This document shows, one piece after another, positions 10,301 to 20,577 of a DNA stretch of 64,000 nucleotides. A model generated the notes under the pieces. That model did not search any database and had not been told where the DNA came from. It was given only the letters and a program-made list of their open reading frames with translations. Numbering within the stretch: position 1 is the first letter of the stretch; each line of letters starts with the position of its first letter. The translations under genes and the position numbers were made by a program. This stretch comes from Chlorocebus sabaeus (taxonomy: Eukaryota > Chordata > Mammalia > Primates > Cercopithecidae): contig NC_132914.1 in the NCBI RefSeq assembly GCF_047675955.1, positions 129,372,163-129,436,162 on the forward strand. The letters are read 5' to 3'.

Positions 10301-12372
10301 CACTCTCGACAGCAGGGCCTGAGGAGGAAGGAGCTCCTGCGTCAGCAAGGCTATTACCTGCCCTCTGCACACGTGCTATAGAGGAAGGGGACCCTCACAC
10401 AGACCTGCACCACAGGGATGACGAAGGCCAGTGTCTTCCCACTGCCTGTCGGGGCAGAAACACAGAGGTCGCTAGGCCGGTAGCCGCCTCTGCCCACCAG
10501 AAACCCACAGGCCGCGCTCTCCAGGAGGGCAGGAATCACAGCTGCCTGGACTGGATGAAGGCAGGCGAGAGAGAAGTCATGTTTACGCCTGGGCCTGCCG
10601 CTTCCCTGCCTGTGACCTCTGGGCTGGGCCGCTCTGCTGGAGGCCTGGGAACCACTCCCCCGAGAAATGGCACCAGGGCCCAGAGGAACACCAGCCTCAG
10701 GAGAACCATGAGCTTAAGGGTGCTGAGACCACACTTGGCACCGATGTGGCAGGGACGCCTGACCCATGGCCACTCACAGCCTTTCATGTGGGTGCCCAGG
10801 GAGGTGTTCCCTCAGCTGCCTGCCTGGGGCTGGGGCACCTGGAAAGTAGGACGAGATGCCGTGTGCCCGCAGCTGCTTCTGCAGGTCAGGGTGGACCTCA
10901 GGGATGTCCTCGATAGGAACCAGATCTTCGTTGACGTTCTTTCTGACACAGCTGGGCTCAGCCAGCCACCTTGGCAGGAAAGGCTGCACCTGCCATCAAA
11001 AAGAGAGGCCAGGTGAGCACCTTCCAGGCTCTCATGCAAAAGCAGCCCAGGGTGGCAGAGGCTGGGGGAGGGAGGCCGGGGAAACCTCTTCTGTAGTCTC
11101 CAGCTCCTCCTCAGCCCCAGGATGCACTTTTCATGCAGCCTTCACAGAAGTTCAACAGCAAAAGTAGACACCACTTACTGAGCAAACTCACCCGTAGTCT
11201 CCCATCAACCCACAGTGGCACCCACCCTTCCGCAGCCAGGAGGCCCTGTGACCTGGCGTTCGCCTGCCCCAGCCACGCCGGCGTCCCTGCCTCGAGGCCT
11301 CTGCCTGGCATCCCCAACCCTCAACTTTGACCTGGCTTCAAGTCTTCGCATCGCAGCTCAAAGAAAACCTTCTCCACCCGCCCTACCTAAGATGCCCAAG
11401 CATTCCGCCAAACTTCTCCTTTTCTTCACCTGTCTCACCAGAGATCTCTACCGAAAACCACCCGTGCTAAGCAAAAACACCAAGGGCCAGGGGCTTGCGG
11501 AATGGCCTCTGACTTGCTTCTGAGGCGGTGAGCGCACAGCAGGAGACCCCCCCGCACGTTCACGCAAGCACATCCTGCAGGAGAACTGGCGCGGCGCGGC
11601 GGGATGGTAGGGGCAAGCCTAGCAGAAGAAACGGGAACTCCGCACATGCAGGATCCAGACTCCTAGGGGATGAAACTGCAGGCCTGGCAGTGAGGCGCGT
11701 CTGTGACCCGGGAGCATTCGCTCAACGATGCCTTCCGGGGCGACCGCCACACTTAAGAATCTGCGCAGCCTCCCCTCCCACGCCGACCACCCTTCCGACA
11801 GCCGCCGCTCACCTTCGGCGCCTTCCTCCTCCCGAACCCCCCCAGCACCAGGCCGGGGACCAGGGGTCCGGCCGCCTCCTCCAGGGCCCGTCCGTCTGGG
11901 GCCGCCTCGGCGCTGGCGCTGCGCTCCCCCGGCGCCTTCTCGCTGCTCCCTGAGCTGGGCTCCCCCGGCGCATCCTCGCTGCTTTCTGCGAGGCAGACAC
12001 CCACCCGGCAGCCCGTCAGCACCGAGTCGCCGGCGCCCCGGAGGGAGCCCGCTCGCCCCGCGACCCACCTGCGTCCGCGTCCTCGCCGTCCGCCTTCCGT
12101 CGCTTTCCCTGCCGCGCCTCCGGGCTGCCCGACTCCGCGCCGTTCACCCGCCGCCGCCGCCGGGGCCGCCGTCGCCTCCTGGTCGCCGGCTCGGTCGGTG
12201 CAGCCGCCTCGGTCGGCGCGGGCTCCCGCTGCTGCTGCCGTTCGCGGGCCCGGCTCTGCAGCCGCTCGAGCAGCGCGCGAGCCCGGCCGTGGGCCCCGGC
12301 CTCCGCGCCCTCCGGCCCCGCCGCAGCTGCCGCCTCGGGGCCCTGGTACCGCGCGACGTAGAATAGCGACAT
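7356..12372 (-). CDS. DDX51: DDX51, DEAD-box ATP-dependent RNA helicase (15 coding exons)
   Basis: Coding exons in transcription order: 12372-12069, 11985-11813, 10989-10839, 10550-10405, 10318-10247, 10084-9978, 9733-9625, 9547-9402, 9149-8960, 8864-8749, 8668-8552, 8237-8136, 7963-7900, 7808-7674, 7382-7356. All introns are GT-AG and phases agree. The join gives 652 codons plus TAG; human is recalled as 666. The N-terminus (MSLFYVARYQG) is a low-complexity Ala/Arg region with an RRRRRPRRRRR nuclear signal (65-75) and KRRK (90-93). Helicase motifs: Q211; motif I APTGSGKT 242-249; Ia PTKEL 275-279; TPGR 332-335; II DEAD 357-360; III SAT 417-419; V STDATARGID 547-556; VI HRVGRTAR 577-584. All are intact, so it should be active. 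Family role: nucleolar 28S rRNA 3'-end maturation through U8 snoRNA release. The start has G at -3. An open frame continues in phase upstream to 12516 but begins at TTG inside the promoter. NOC4L starts 191 bp away, head to head. Confidence 0.97.
8395..8532. repeat. 46-47 bp tandem repeat in DDX51 intron 11
   Basis: Three near-identical units, each starting AAGCTGACCCTGGAGTGGCA, have GCTGACC at 8401, 8447 and 8494. The last unit ends 20 bp before the 3' edge of exon 11 (8552), right beside its splice donor. It produces open frames on both strands that are not genes. Confidence 0.9.
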
Positions 12373-12563
12373 GGCCAGCGGCACGCCTGGGACTCGGGCT
12401 CGGCGCGCGGCGATGACGTCGGCGGCACGCCTGGGACTCGGGCTCGGCGCGAAAGATGGGGTTTGGGTACGGCGCGTAGAGATGACGTCAGACTCTACGC
12501 GCAGTGGTGACGTCAAGGGAGCGCCGGCGGCTGGGTACCGCGTTTTCCCGTGTTGGCGGCGGC
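12373..12563. promoter_or_regulatory. Bidirectional DDX51-NOC4L promoter
   Basis: Only 191 bp separate the divergent start codons. There is no TATA box. Three CRE/ATF-type sites are present: TGACGTCG at 12414-12421 and perfect TGACGTCA at 12483-12490 and 12508-12515. A perfect 30-bp direct repeat sits at 12378-12407 and 12422-12451. TATA-less, CpG-rich, CRE-bearing short spacers are typical of bidirectional mammalian promoters, and both genes serve ribosome assembly, so co-regulation is likely. Transcription start sites cannot be placed from sequence alone. Confidence 0.88.
12472..12502. promoter_or_regulatory. 31-bp palindrome centred on a CRE
   Basis: GCGCGTAGAG (12472-12481) and its exact reverse complement CTCTACGCGC (12493-12502) flank an 11-nt core that contains the self-complementary TGACGTCA at 12483-12490. 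The two symmetry centres differ by half a base. A CREB/ATF dimer site embedded in a longer palindrome is the simplest reading. Confidence 0.85.
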
Positions 12564-15500
12564 ATGGAGCGGGAGCCGGGCGCCGCGGGCGTTCGCCGGG
12601 CGCTGGGCCGCAGGCTGGAGGCGGTACTGGCGAGCCGGAGTGAGGCCAACGCCGTGTTCGACATCCTGGCCGTGCTGCAGGTGGGCCCGGCGGCGTCGCA
12701 GGGCCGGGGTCGCGGCCCGGGAGCGGGACTTGAACGGGGGGCTGCGGCGGCAGGGCCCTAGGAGGTTCGGAGACGGCGTGGGAGGGTCAGGGTGGGAGGC
12801 GTGTGGATCACGGGTCGGGGGTGATGGGGCTGGCGTCCCGAGGGGGAAGGGAGCAGGGGTGGGCGGCGGCCGAGGCAGGGGCGAAGGTGACATCCCGGTT
12901 GGCACCCTGCCGCCGCCTCTCCTGCAGTCTGAGGACCAGGAGGAGATCCAGGAAGCAGTCCGCACGTGCAGCCGTCTTTTTGGGGCCTTGCTGGAGCGGG
13001 GAGAGCTGTTTGTGGGCCAGCTGCCTTCTGAGGAGATGGTCATGACAGGTGAGCCCTGGAGGGCCCTAGGGCTGCTCTTCTCTTTCCGTGGGTCGGAGGG
13101 AGGCTTTGTCACCGTGGGATGAGCGCCCCCAAACCTGTCACAGACCGTGCAGGCTGGTGGGAGGACACACCAAGCCCCCGCGGAGGATGGATGCAGGGGT
13201 GACATGGATACTATGTAGCTGGATTTAGATGAACACTGGACAAGGTACGACTTATTGTCTGTGTGCTTTGCACCCATTTTGTAATTTTATGTTGATTGAT
13301 CTTAACATGGTCACTTAAACTCAGAACTTCCTTTATGTCCCCATCCTGGGGACATGGGGTCTTGGAGTAAAGTGAGGAGATGTGGATCCTGCCCCTGGCA
13401 GCTTGCCTGAGGCAGTCCTGGGGTAGGAGCTGCTCTTCCTGTTTGCAGGGCTCAGGGAACCTGCAGGTCCCAGCACAGGTCTGGGAGCCATATCGACCTG
13501 TTTCCAGCTGTGGAGGCTGAGGAGAAGACAGTGGGAGGGTGGAGCCAGGCCTGAGACTTTGGGCGGGTCCCAAGGTGGCATATGTGGGCTGAGCCCCCTA
13601 ACCTGTCTGCAGGGTGCCGGGGAGCCGCACGGAAGTACAAGGTGTGGACGAGACACCGCTATCACTGACCGCCTTAACCTGTCTGCAGGGTCCCGGGGAG
13701 CCGCACGGAAATACAAGGTGTGGATGAGACATCGCTATCACAGCTGCGGCAACCGCTTGGGAGAGCTTCTGGGCCACCCCTCCTTTCAGGTCAAGGTGGG
13801 TCATTGGGCCGCACTCATCTGTGTCCATACCCTGCACCCCCACTCCCAGGCTATCCACAAATCAGAGGTCTGGGGCTCCCACAATTCTCCAGGGAAAGCT
13901 GCTTCCTTTCTTTGGCTCATGGGAGCGTCACCTTGTGGGCGTTCAGCCCCGTTTACAAACATGGCTATCGAGTCCTGTACTGAATATTGAAGAGGCAGAA
14001 CCCATGTTCACCTCCAGCGGCATCGACGGGCATCTCTGTTGCACAGAACACACACATCAAGCCTCGTGCCAGTCCACAGCTGTGTTTGCTCAGCCCACAC
14101 TGTAGTCTGCAGCCATGGGAATGCATTGCGAGCTTTTTTAAAATCTGTATTGAGAAATAAGTGATGTACAGTTTACCATTTAAAATTGACAAGTTAGCGT
14201 TTGTTACTATGTTCACAGTTGTGCAGTGGTTACCACTATCCCAGAACATCTTCATCGCCCCAAAAAGAAATCCTGTACCAGTTAACATCGCTGCCATATC
14301 CCACCCCATTCCACACCAACCCCCAGGCACCCACTCATTTAGTTTCTGGGTCAGTGGGTTTGCTTTCTCTAGACGCTCGTCACAAGGGGGAGCATGTGGT
14401 ATGTGGCTTCCAGTCATCAGTGTGTTCGAGGCTGGTTCCTCCCTGCGGCTGAGCGGTGTCCCGTCGTGCGGCACGCGCCCATCAGCTGCGCGTGCGTTGC
14501 TGGGCATTTGGGTCGTTTCCACCTGTGGCTGTTAAGAACAGTGGACTGTGAATGTTCACATACAAACTTTTGTGTGTACATGTTTGTTTTGGTTGAATGT
14601 GCCTCATCAGTGGAATTACAGGGCCACACGGCAGTTCTGTGTCTAACGTGTGAGGAACTGCAAGACTGTTTTCCACAGCAGCTGCGCCATCTTTCACTCC
14701 CACTGGCAGAGTATGAGCATTCCATATTCCACGTCTTTGCCGATGCATCTGTCTCTAGTTATAGTCGAGTTGCAGACTTCTAACAGCTGGGGAGATACTA
14801 CGTGAAAATAACCAGCGTCCTGCTTTTCACAAAGAAATAATCAGTTCTGTCAACACTGGGGTCTAAGTTTGTTCGTGGCTGTAATTGGCTGGAGGGAGAG
14901 TCAGGGACAGCTCTGAGATAGGCACCTGCTCCTGTCATTCCACACATGGCTCTTTTGCTTTGTGGTGTCATCTGCGTGGGCCCTGAAAGTACTGAGTTTG
15001 CCACCCTGAGATGAGAGCTTCTGAGCCTGGATCTGAGTTGGGCAGCATGCTGGCGTCACACACCCCTGTTTTCACAGCTGTGCCCAAGGGTTATGGTGGC
15101 ATTCCTGTGATACAGGTGATGAGAGAGCAGTCAGGTAGCCATAAAGCAGACCTGGGCTGTGTGCCTTTCTCTGGCCAGACTCTCTCGTGAGCACTGGATC
15201 TCTTTAACTCAAGATCTTGTCATGCCCATGTCGTGGGTGGGACACGGAATCCCGGAGTGCCATCTGGTGGCGTGTGGAACAAGAGAAGGCCAGGATGCCC
15301 TTTTCTCAGCTCTGGGCCTGGTTGTGAGGGGCTCCCTGACTGGGCTGAGCTCTGGGCCCATCTGGGTTGAGGGCATCACAGCCACCCTGCACTGCCCCTT
15401 CCCAGGAGCTGGCCCTCAGTGCACTCATGAAGTTCGTGCAGCTGGAAGGAGCACATCCCCTGGAGAAGCCCAAGTGGGAAGGCAACTACCTGTTTCCCCG

Positions 15501-18500
15501 AGAGCTCTTCAAGGTGAGGGCCTGGCTGGGGGGTCCCGGAGGGCCCGGCTGGGGGGTCCCGGAGGGCCCGGCTGGCTGGCCAGAGCCTAGGGTGGCCCTG
15601 TAGTTGGGGCGGGGTCTGCTGAGCTGAGCCTGGCTGTTGACTGGGACCCTCCTGCGGCTCCTGTGTGTGTGGGGTGCCTCTCATGGCCCACTCAACCAGG
15701 AGGAGTCTGAGTCGGGGCCTTGGTGGGGTGGGGCTGCCTGCCTGGGCCGTGCTGGGCTGGGCAGGGCTGCTCACTGGTCCTTGCCCCCAGTTGGTGGTGG
15801 GAGGCCTGCTTTCTCCTGAGGAGGACCAGAGCCTGCTCCTGTCCCAGTTCCGGGAGTACCTGGACTACGACGACACCCGCTACCACACCATGCAGGCGGC
15901 CGTGGAGGCCGTGGCCCGGGTCACTGGCCAGCACCCCGAGGTGAGCGATGGGGCCTGTCACCAGCATCGTGCTGGTGCCTCCCGGGGAGGCAGGGGCCGG
16001 GGTGTGGCATCCAGGCGCTCAGGCACTCAGGTCTGGCTTCGCAGGTGCCCCCGGCCTTCTGGAACAACACGTTCACGCTGCTGTCTGCCGTGAGCCTGCC
16101 CCGCCAGGAGCCCACCGTCTCCAGCTTCTATGTGAAGCGCACGGGTGAGGGTACTGAGGGCCAGGGGTGGACAGGGCTGGGCCTTGGTCTGCCTCCCCCG
16201 AGGGTCAGGTGACCTTTGTCCTCGCTTTCCCTGCAGAGCTGTGGGACACTTGGAAGGTTGCTCACCTGAAGGTGAGTGGCCTCCGGAGAGCCGGGCACCC
16301 TCCTGGGCTTGCAGGGTGCGTGTGGGGTGCGTGTGAGACCCCGTGCAGGCTGCCACCTTCCTCACAAGAGGAAACTCCCAGGGTACAGGTGGCAGCTCGC
16401 ACGGCCACCGGGTCACTCAAAGAAGTGTGGGAGGTGACAAGGCCTGTGAACTCGGGGCCCTCCTTTGGGTCAGAGGCCACCACCGCCTCTCGGAGTCTGA
16501 AGCCTCTGGTGCCATCTGTGGGCCCCGTGGGCTGTGTTGGGCGCAGCCCCCCTCTTGGCCCTCGTCTTGCCAAGGGCTTCTTTCCTGGCTGTTCTGAGAC
16601 CCCAGCCTTGAGGGCGAGGTGCTCCTGACTTGAATGGTGACAGTTAGAGGGAGGGCAGGGTCAGAAGAGTGGAGAGCGGGCTTGTGTTGGCTCAGTGCTG
16701 GGCTTCAGTGTGCCCTGGCAGCTGCTTGGGCTCTTGGGTCTGGGGTCGGGAGGGCAGCAAGTACAGTCTGGACCCTGTTGCAGGAACACAGGAAGGCTTT
16801 CCAGACCATGTGGCTCAGCTTCCTCAAGCACAAGGTAGGGGCCAGGCTGGTTGGTGAGGGCGGGGGTAGTACCCAGGTCTCCCCAAGGGCAGAGGCCTCA
16901 CCCTGACCTGCCGGCCCTCGCTCAGCTGCCCCTCAGCCTCTACAAGAAGGTGCTGCTGATCACGCACGACGCCATCCTGCCGCAGCTGGCCCAGCCCACG
17001 CTCATGATCGACTTCCTCACCCGCGCCTGTGACCTTGGTGAGTGCGGCTGCCTGGTTCACACCACACCCCAACCCCCCTCGGTGAGTGCGGCCGCCTCAC
17101 TCACGCCAGTAGCAGCGCCTCCCATACCCCCAACCCCCCAGCCCCTACCCCGCAGCACCTCTTCCCCAGCCCTGCAGCCTCCACCCCCCACTCCCTGCCC
17201 TGCGTGTGGTCTCCAGCTTTGTGTCCGTGGGGCTGTGGGAGGGGACAGCAGGGGCAGGGCCACACTCCACAGCGTACGCTCAGCGTGGGCAGGGAGTGGG
17301 AGTGGGAGCGAGGTCACTGCAGCTCTAGCGTGTCTGTCTGTCTGCAGGTGGGGCCCTCAGCCTCTTGGCCTTGAACGGGCTGTTCATCCTGATTCACAAA
17401 CACAACCTGTGAGTGTCTCCAGGGGTGCAGGTCTTCCCCATCCGCCCAGCCCTGCTTACCTGTCCCCTTCCTACCCTGCCCCACGGGGTCCCCGCTCTTC
17501 TCACAGGCTGTGGCATCGGAGCCCCTGGCCGGGAGGAAGGGGTGCTGAGTGAGACCCTGGCCTTGGAGGCCTCAGTTCCCGGGCCCGGCTCCATCCACTG
17601 CTCCTTCCCCGCCGGCCCACAGGGAGTACCCCGACTTCTACCGGAAGCTCTATGGCCTCCTGGACCCTTCCGTCTTTCACGTCAAGTACCGGGCCCGTTT
17701 CTTCCACCTGGCCGACCTCTTCCTGTCCTCTTCGTGAGTACCAGAGCACCTGGCTCTGCCCTGCTCTGTGCTTCTGCAGCCTGGGGCCAGGGGAGGGTGG
17801 CGGGGCTAGCGGTCCAGGCCCTGTCTCACAACCACTGCCCTGCCCAGCCACCTCCCTGCCTACCTGGTGGCCGCCTTCGCCAAGCGCCTGGCCCGCCTGG
17901 CCCTGACGGCTCCCCCCGAGGCCCTGCTCATGGTCCTGCCTTTCATCTGTAACCTGCTGCGCCGGCACCCCGCCTGCCGGGTCCTCGTGCACCGGCCACA
18001 CGGCCCTGGTGAGTCGCGGGGCTCTCAGAGGCTGGGCCGGACCTGTGGCAGGGGTGCCTGGTGCCCTGGAGAGGTGGACAGCAAATGAGGGCCTGCATCT
18101 CATTCCTAGAGCTGGACGCTGACCCCTACGACCCCGGAGAGAAGGATCCAGCCCAGAGTCGGGCCTTGGAGAGCTCCCTGTGGGAGCTTCAGGTGAGGGT
18201 GCTGCTGCCACGCCCTGGGGCCTCCCGAGCTATCCTTTGGCCCCTCAGAAAGCCCAGCTCCCCGTGCCACCTCCCGCATAGCCTCGTGCTGCGTCCCCCA
18301 CTGGCCACCAGGGTTTGTGGGTGCTTGGTGCTTGGCCGTCTTCCATGGCTCTGCCCCCACCCCGCCCACTCTGGTTAGGAGCACAGGGAGGTGGTGGCTG
18401 GTGGCACAGGGCGGGGGCCTGGGGTAGCTGCCCCTTGACAGCCCTGCTGCCCCAGGCCCTCCAGCGCCACTACCATCCTGAGGTGTCCAAAGCCGCCAGC

Positions 18501-18774
18501 GTCATCAACCAGGCCCTGTCCATGCCCGAGGTCAGCATCGCGCCGCTGCTGGAGCTCACGGCCTATGAGGTATGGGACTGGGGCCGGGGTGCGAGGGCCT
18601 GGGCCCCAGGGCGCTGAGCCAAGCCTGAGAGCCACCGTCCTTTGTCCTTTGCAGATCTTTGAGCGGGACCTGAAGAAGAAGGGGTCCGAGCTGGTGCCGC
18701 TGGAGTTTATCCCAGCCCAGGGCCTGCTGGGACGGCCGGGCGAACTTTGTGCCCAGCACTTCACACTCAGCTGA
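12564..18774 (+). CDS. NOC4L: NOC4L, nucleolar complex protein 4 homolog (15 coding exons)
   Basis: Coding exons: 12564-12680, 12928-13048, 13689-13795, 15406-15513, 15791-15940, 16045-16144, 16237-16271, 16784-16834, 16926-17037, 17348-17408, 17623-17733, 17848-18008, 18110-18192, 18456-18569, 18655-18774. All junctions are GT-AG with matching phases. The product is 516 residues, the length recalled for human. It starts MEREPGAAGVRRALG with a strong Kozak context (G at -3, G at +4) and ends CAQHFTLS. The Noc4/CBF-type helical domain covers roughly residues 300-450, with the core GALSLLALNGLFILIHKHN from about 302. Family role: Noc4 pairs with Nop14 in the nucleolus for 18S rRNA processing and 40S export. 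No frameshift or stop was found. Intron 3 carries a decayed tandem copy of the start of exon 3 and an L1M fragment. The gene shares its promoter with DDX51. Confidence 0.97.
13590..13741 (+). repeat. 76-bp tandem duplication of the NOC4L intron 3 acceptor and start of exon 3
   Basis: The block at about 13590-13665 repeats at about 13666-13741, with CTGCAG at 13607 and 13683. The upstream copy retains a pyrimidine tract, an AG acceptor and some 55 nt of exon-like sequence with several substitutions. Read in the exon 3 frame it reaches TGA right after the codons for RHRYH, and no donor follows. The downstream copy is the working exon. Confidence 0.92.
14130..14785 (+). mobile_element. L1M-type LINE fragment in NOC4L intron 3
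   Basis: Landmarks match those of the 3180-3720 fragment: 'cagtttaccatttaaaattgaca' type sequence, 'cttcatcgccccaaaaagaaat', 'gggcatttgggtcgtttcca', 'ggaactgcaagactgttttcca' and 'ttcactcccactggcag'. It lies in sense orientation and is diverged. The remainder of the intron, to 15405, shows nothing else recognisable. Confidence 0.8.
15521..15580. repeat. 24-bp tandem repeat in NOC4L intron 4
   Basis: Units of the type GGCTGGGGGGTCCCGGAGGG follow one another about 2.5 times, starting a few bases after the exon 4 donor at 15514. The unit is G-rich on the coding strand. Confidence 0.8.
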
Positions 18775-18790
18775 CACCGGCCCACCTGTG

Positions 18791-18796
18791 AATAAA
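18791..18796 (+). terminator. NOC4L: NOC4L poly(A) signal AATAAA
   Basis: AATAAA lies 17 bp past the stop codon, followed by a GT-rich stretch (18803-18830). This predicts a very short 3' UTR of some 40 nt. Confidence 0.92.
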
Positions 18797-18815
18797 TGGT
18801 TTTGTAGGAGAGTGG

Positions 18816-20401
18816 CTCGGAGTGTGGACGGGGCGGCTGGATGCCTCTGCCAGGCCGAGGGCCTCACATCCACCTGAGCCCGCCAGGCACATGGCAAAGC
18901 GAGGCCCCTGCCTCCCCTGCAGCCTGGGACGGCTTGGTGGGGAACTGAAGCGTGGTCTTTCCCAGGGCCTCTGGCCCACCAGTGTCACAGGTCACCCAGC
19001 CTCCCTCACTCCCCGGGCCCCAGTGACCTCACTGTTGGAGAGCTCAGGGCCTCTGCTGAGGCCACTCCAGACACCTGGGAGGGAGCTGGGGGGTTCTCTC
19101 TGCCTGAGTCAGTTGTGGCGGAAGGTGGGTGTGGTGGTATGTACAGGTATGATGTGTGGGAGTGGGGGGGTGTTAGTGTGAGTGGGGGATCCGTGTGACT
19201 GGGGGGACTTTGGTTGTGAGTAGGGGGTGTTCGTGTGAATGGGGGGGTTGGTGTCAGTGGGGTGTGATGTGAGTCGGGGGTTCCTGTGTCAGCGTCCCAC
19301 CCTGGCTGTGTCCTGCTGATCCCGCCTTTGTTCTGGGAGTCCTGTGAGGCCCCGGGTGGATGCTGCGTAGAGTTACAGGCAGTGCCTGGGCCCCTCTGGA
19401 GTTTCCCCCCATTGGGAGGCCCTGGTCCAGCTGCAGCACAGCCTTGTTATTGGGGTGTTTATATTCAGGGGACTCAGTTTGTACTAAACCAGGTTTTCTG
19501 TCTACATGGGGACCCCCAGTTTGCTTTTCACAGTCTGCTTATTCAAGGACAGAGAGTGGCACAGGGCACTGGAACGGAGCTTGGTGGGCGTGGGCGTGGC
19601 TGGGGAGGGTGGGCAGTACCTCGGCTCCCACTTGAGGGGGCCACCCTGCTGGCCCAGCATTGGCTGGGAACGCTCCGTGTGCCCAGCGGGGGTTTGGGGA
19701 GCAGAGTGACGGTGGAGATGGTGCCCTTGCTCCCAGCATCCCCCGGCTGCTTCCCTCTGCCCCAGCGGGCTCCTCAAGTGAACCGGCTCCTGCCCCAGGG
19801 CCTCGCACCAGCCACAGCTGTGGCCTCTGCTGCATTTCCCTGCGTTGCCCCGGTTTGAACACCCCTTCCCCGCCCCCGGGAGGCCCTCCCTGGTACCCTG
19901 TGTGTAGTAGTCTTGCACGGGGACCAGTCCTTCCCCACTCTCCACAGACTGTCCTGCCCGAGCCCCTCAGCGCTCAGGCTGCAGCGCAGCAGACAGGGCC
20001 CCGCCTCTTGCTGTGCCCTGGGCAGCCTGTCACACCCGGTGTGCTCCTCTCCCCACCCTCCCAGGGCTGGTGGGGCCGGGCTGGGCCGGAGGCGCTGGTG
20101 TCCTGAGCCTGTGCGGCCACCAGAGGCCGCTGCAGCCTTGCCTGGGCTGGGGCGCTCCCCAAGCTGCCCTGCCAGGTTCACCTTGCCAGGCTCTACAGCC
20201 TTTCCCACTGGGACTCGGCCAGGGCCTCCCTCCTGATGTCACGGGGGGTTTGTGCTGGGCTGTTGGGCCCATCTCGGATGACGGGTGAGGCCAGGAGCCG
20301 GCTGCAGGAGTGAAAGCACCTCGCTGGAGGCAGACACTCCAGGCTCACTCGGCTGTGGGCTGAGCTGGGGCCCCCAGAAGATGCACTGAAGTCCTAGCCC
20401 T
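18816..20401. other. GC-rich intergenic DNA, no gene seen
   Basis: No coding or RNA gene is supported. A degenerate GT/GGGG-rich tract covers about 19120-19290 (GTGTGAGTGGGGG-like words). Confidence 0.6.
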
Positions 20402-20577
20402 CAGGGCCTCGGAGTGGGATGTCATCTGGGGACATGGGGTCGTTACACAGGTCATCAAGGCTCGGATCCTGTAGGGTGGGGTCCCAGGGCCTCGGAGTGG
20501 GAAGTCATCCGGAGATGGGGTCCTTACAGAGGTCGTTACGGAGGTCATCAAGGCTCGGATCCTGTACGGTGGGGTCT
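20402..20577. repeat. Tandem duplication, unit about 85-92 bp
   Basis: Two copies share CAGGGCCTCGGAGTGGGA and GGTCATCAAGGCTCGGATCC. The second has a small internal expansion (GTTACAGAGGTCGTTACGG-like). The surrounding 20380-20720 reads like a decayed interspersed repeat that I cannot name. Confidence 0.8.

Larger units (their letters stand above)
11560..12790. promoter_or_regulatory. CpG island over the DDX51/NOC4L 5' ends
   Basis: CpG density rises sharply from about 11560, covers DDX51 exons 2 and 1, the intergenic gap and NOC4L exon 1, then falls in NOC4L intron 1. Boundaries are judged by eye. Confidence 0.8.

Noticed and set aside
12373..12516. In-phase upstream extension of DDX51 exon 1
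   Set aside because: It begins at TTG and runs through the shared promoter and its CREs. ATG at 12372 matches the family N-terminus.
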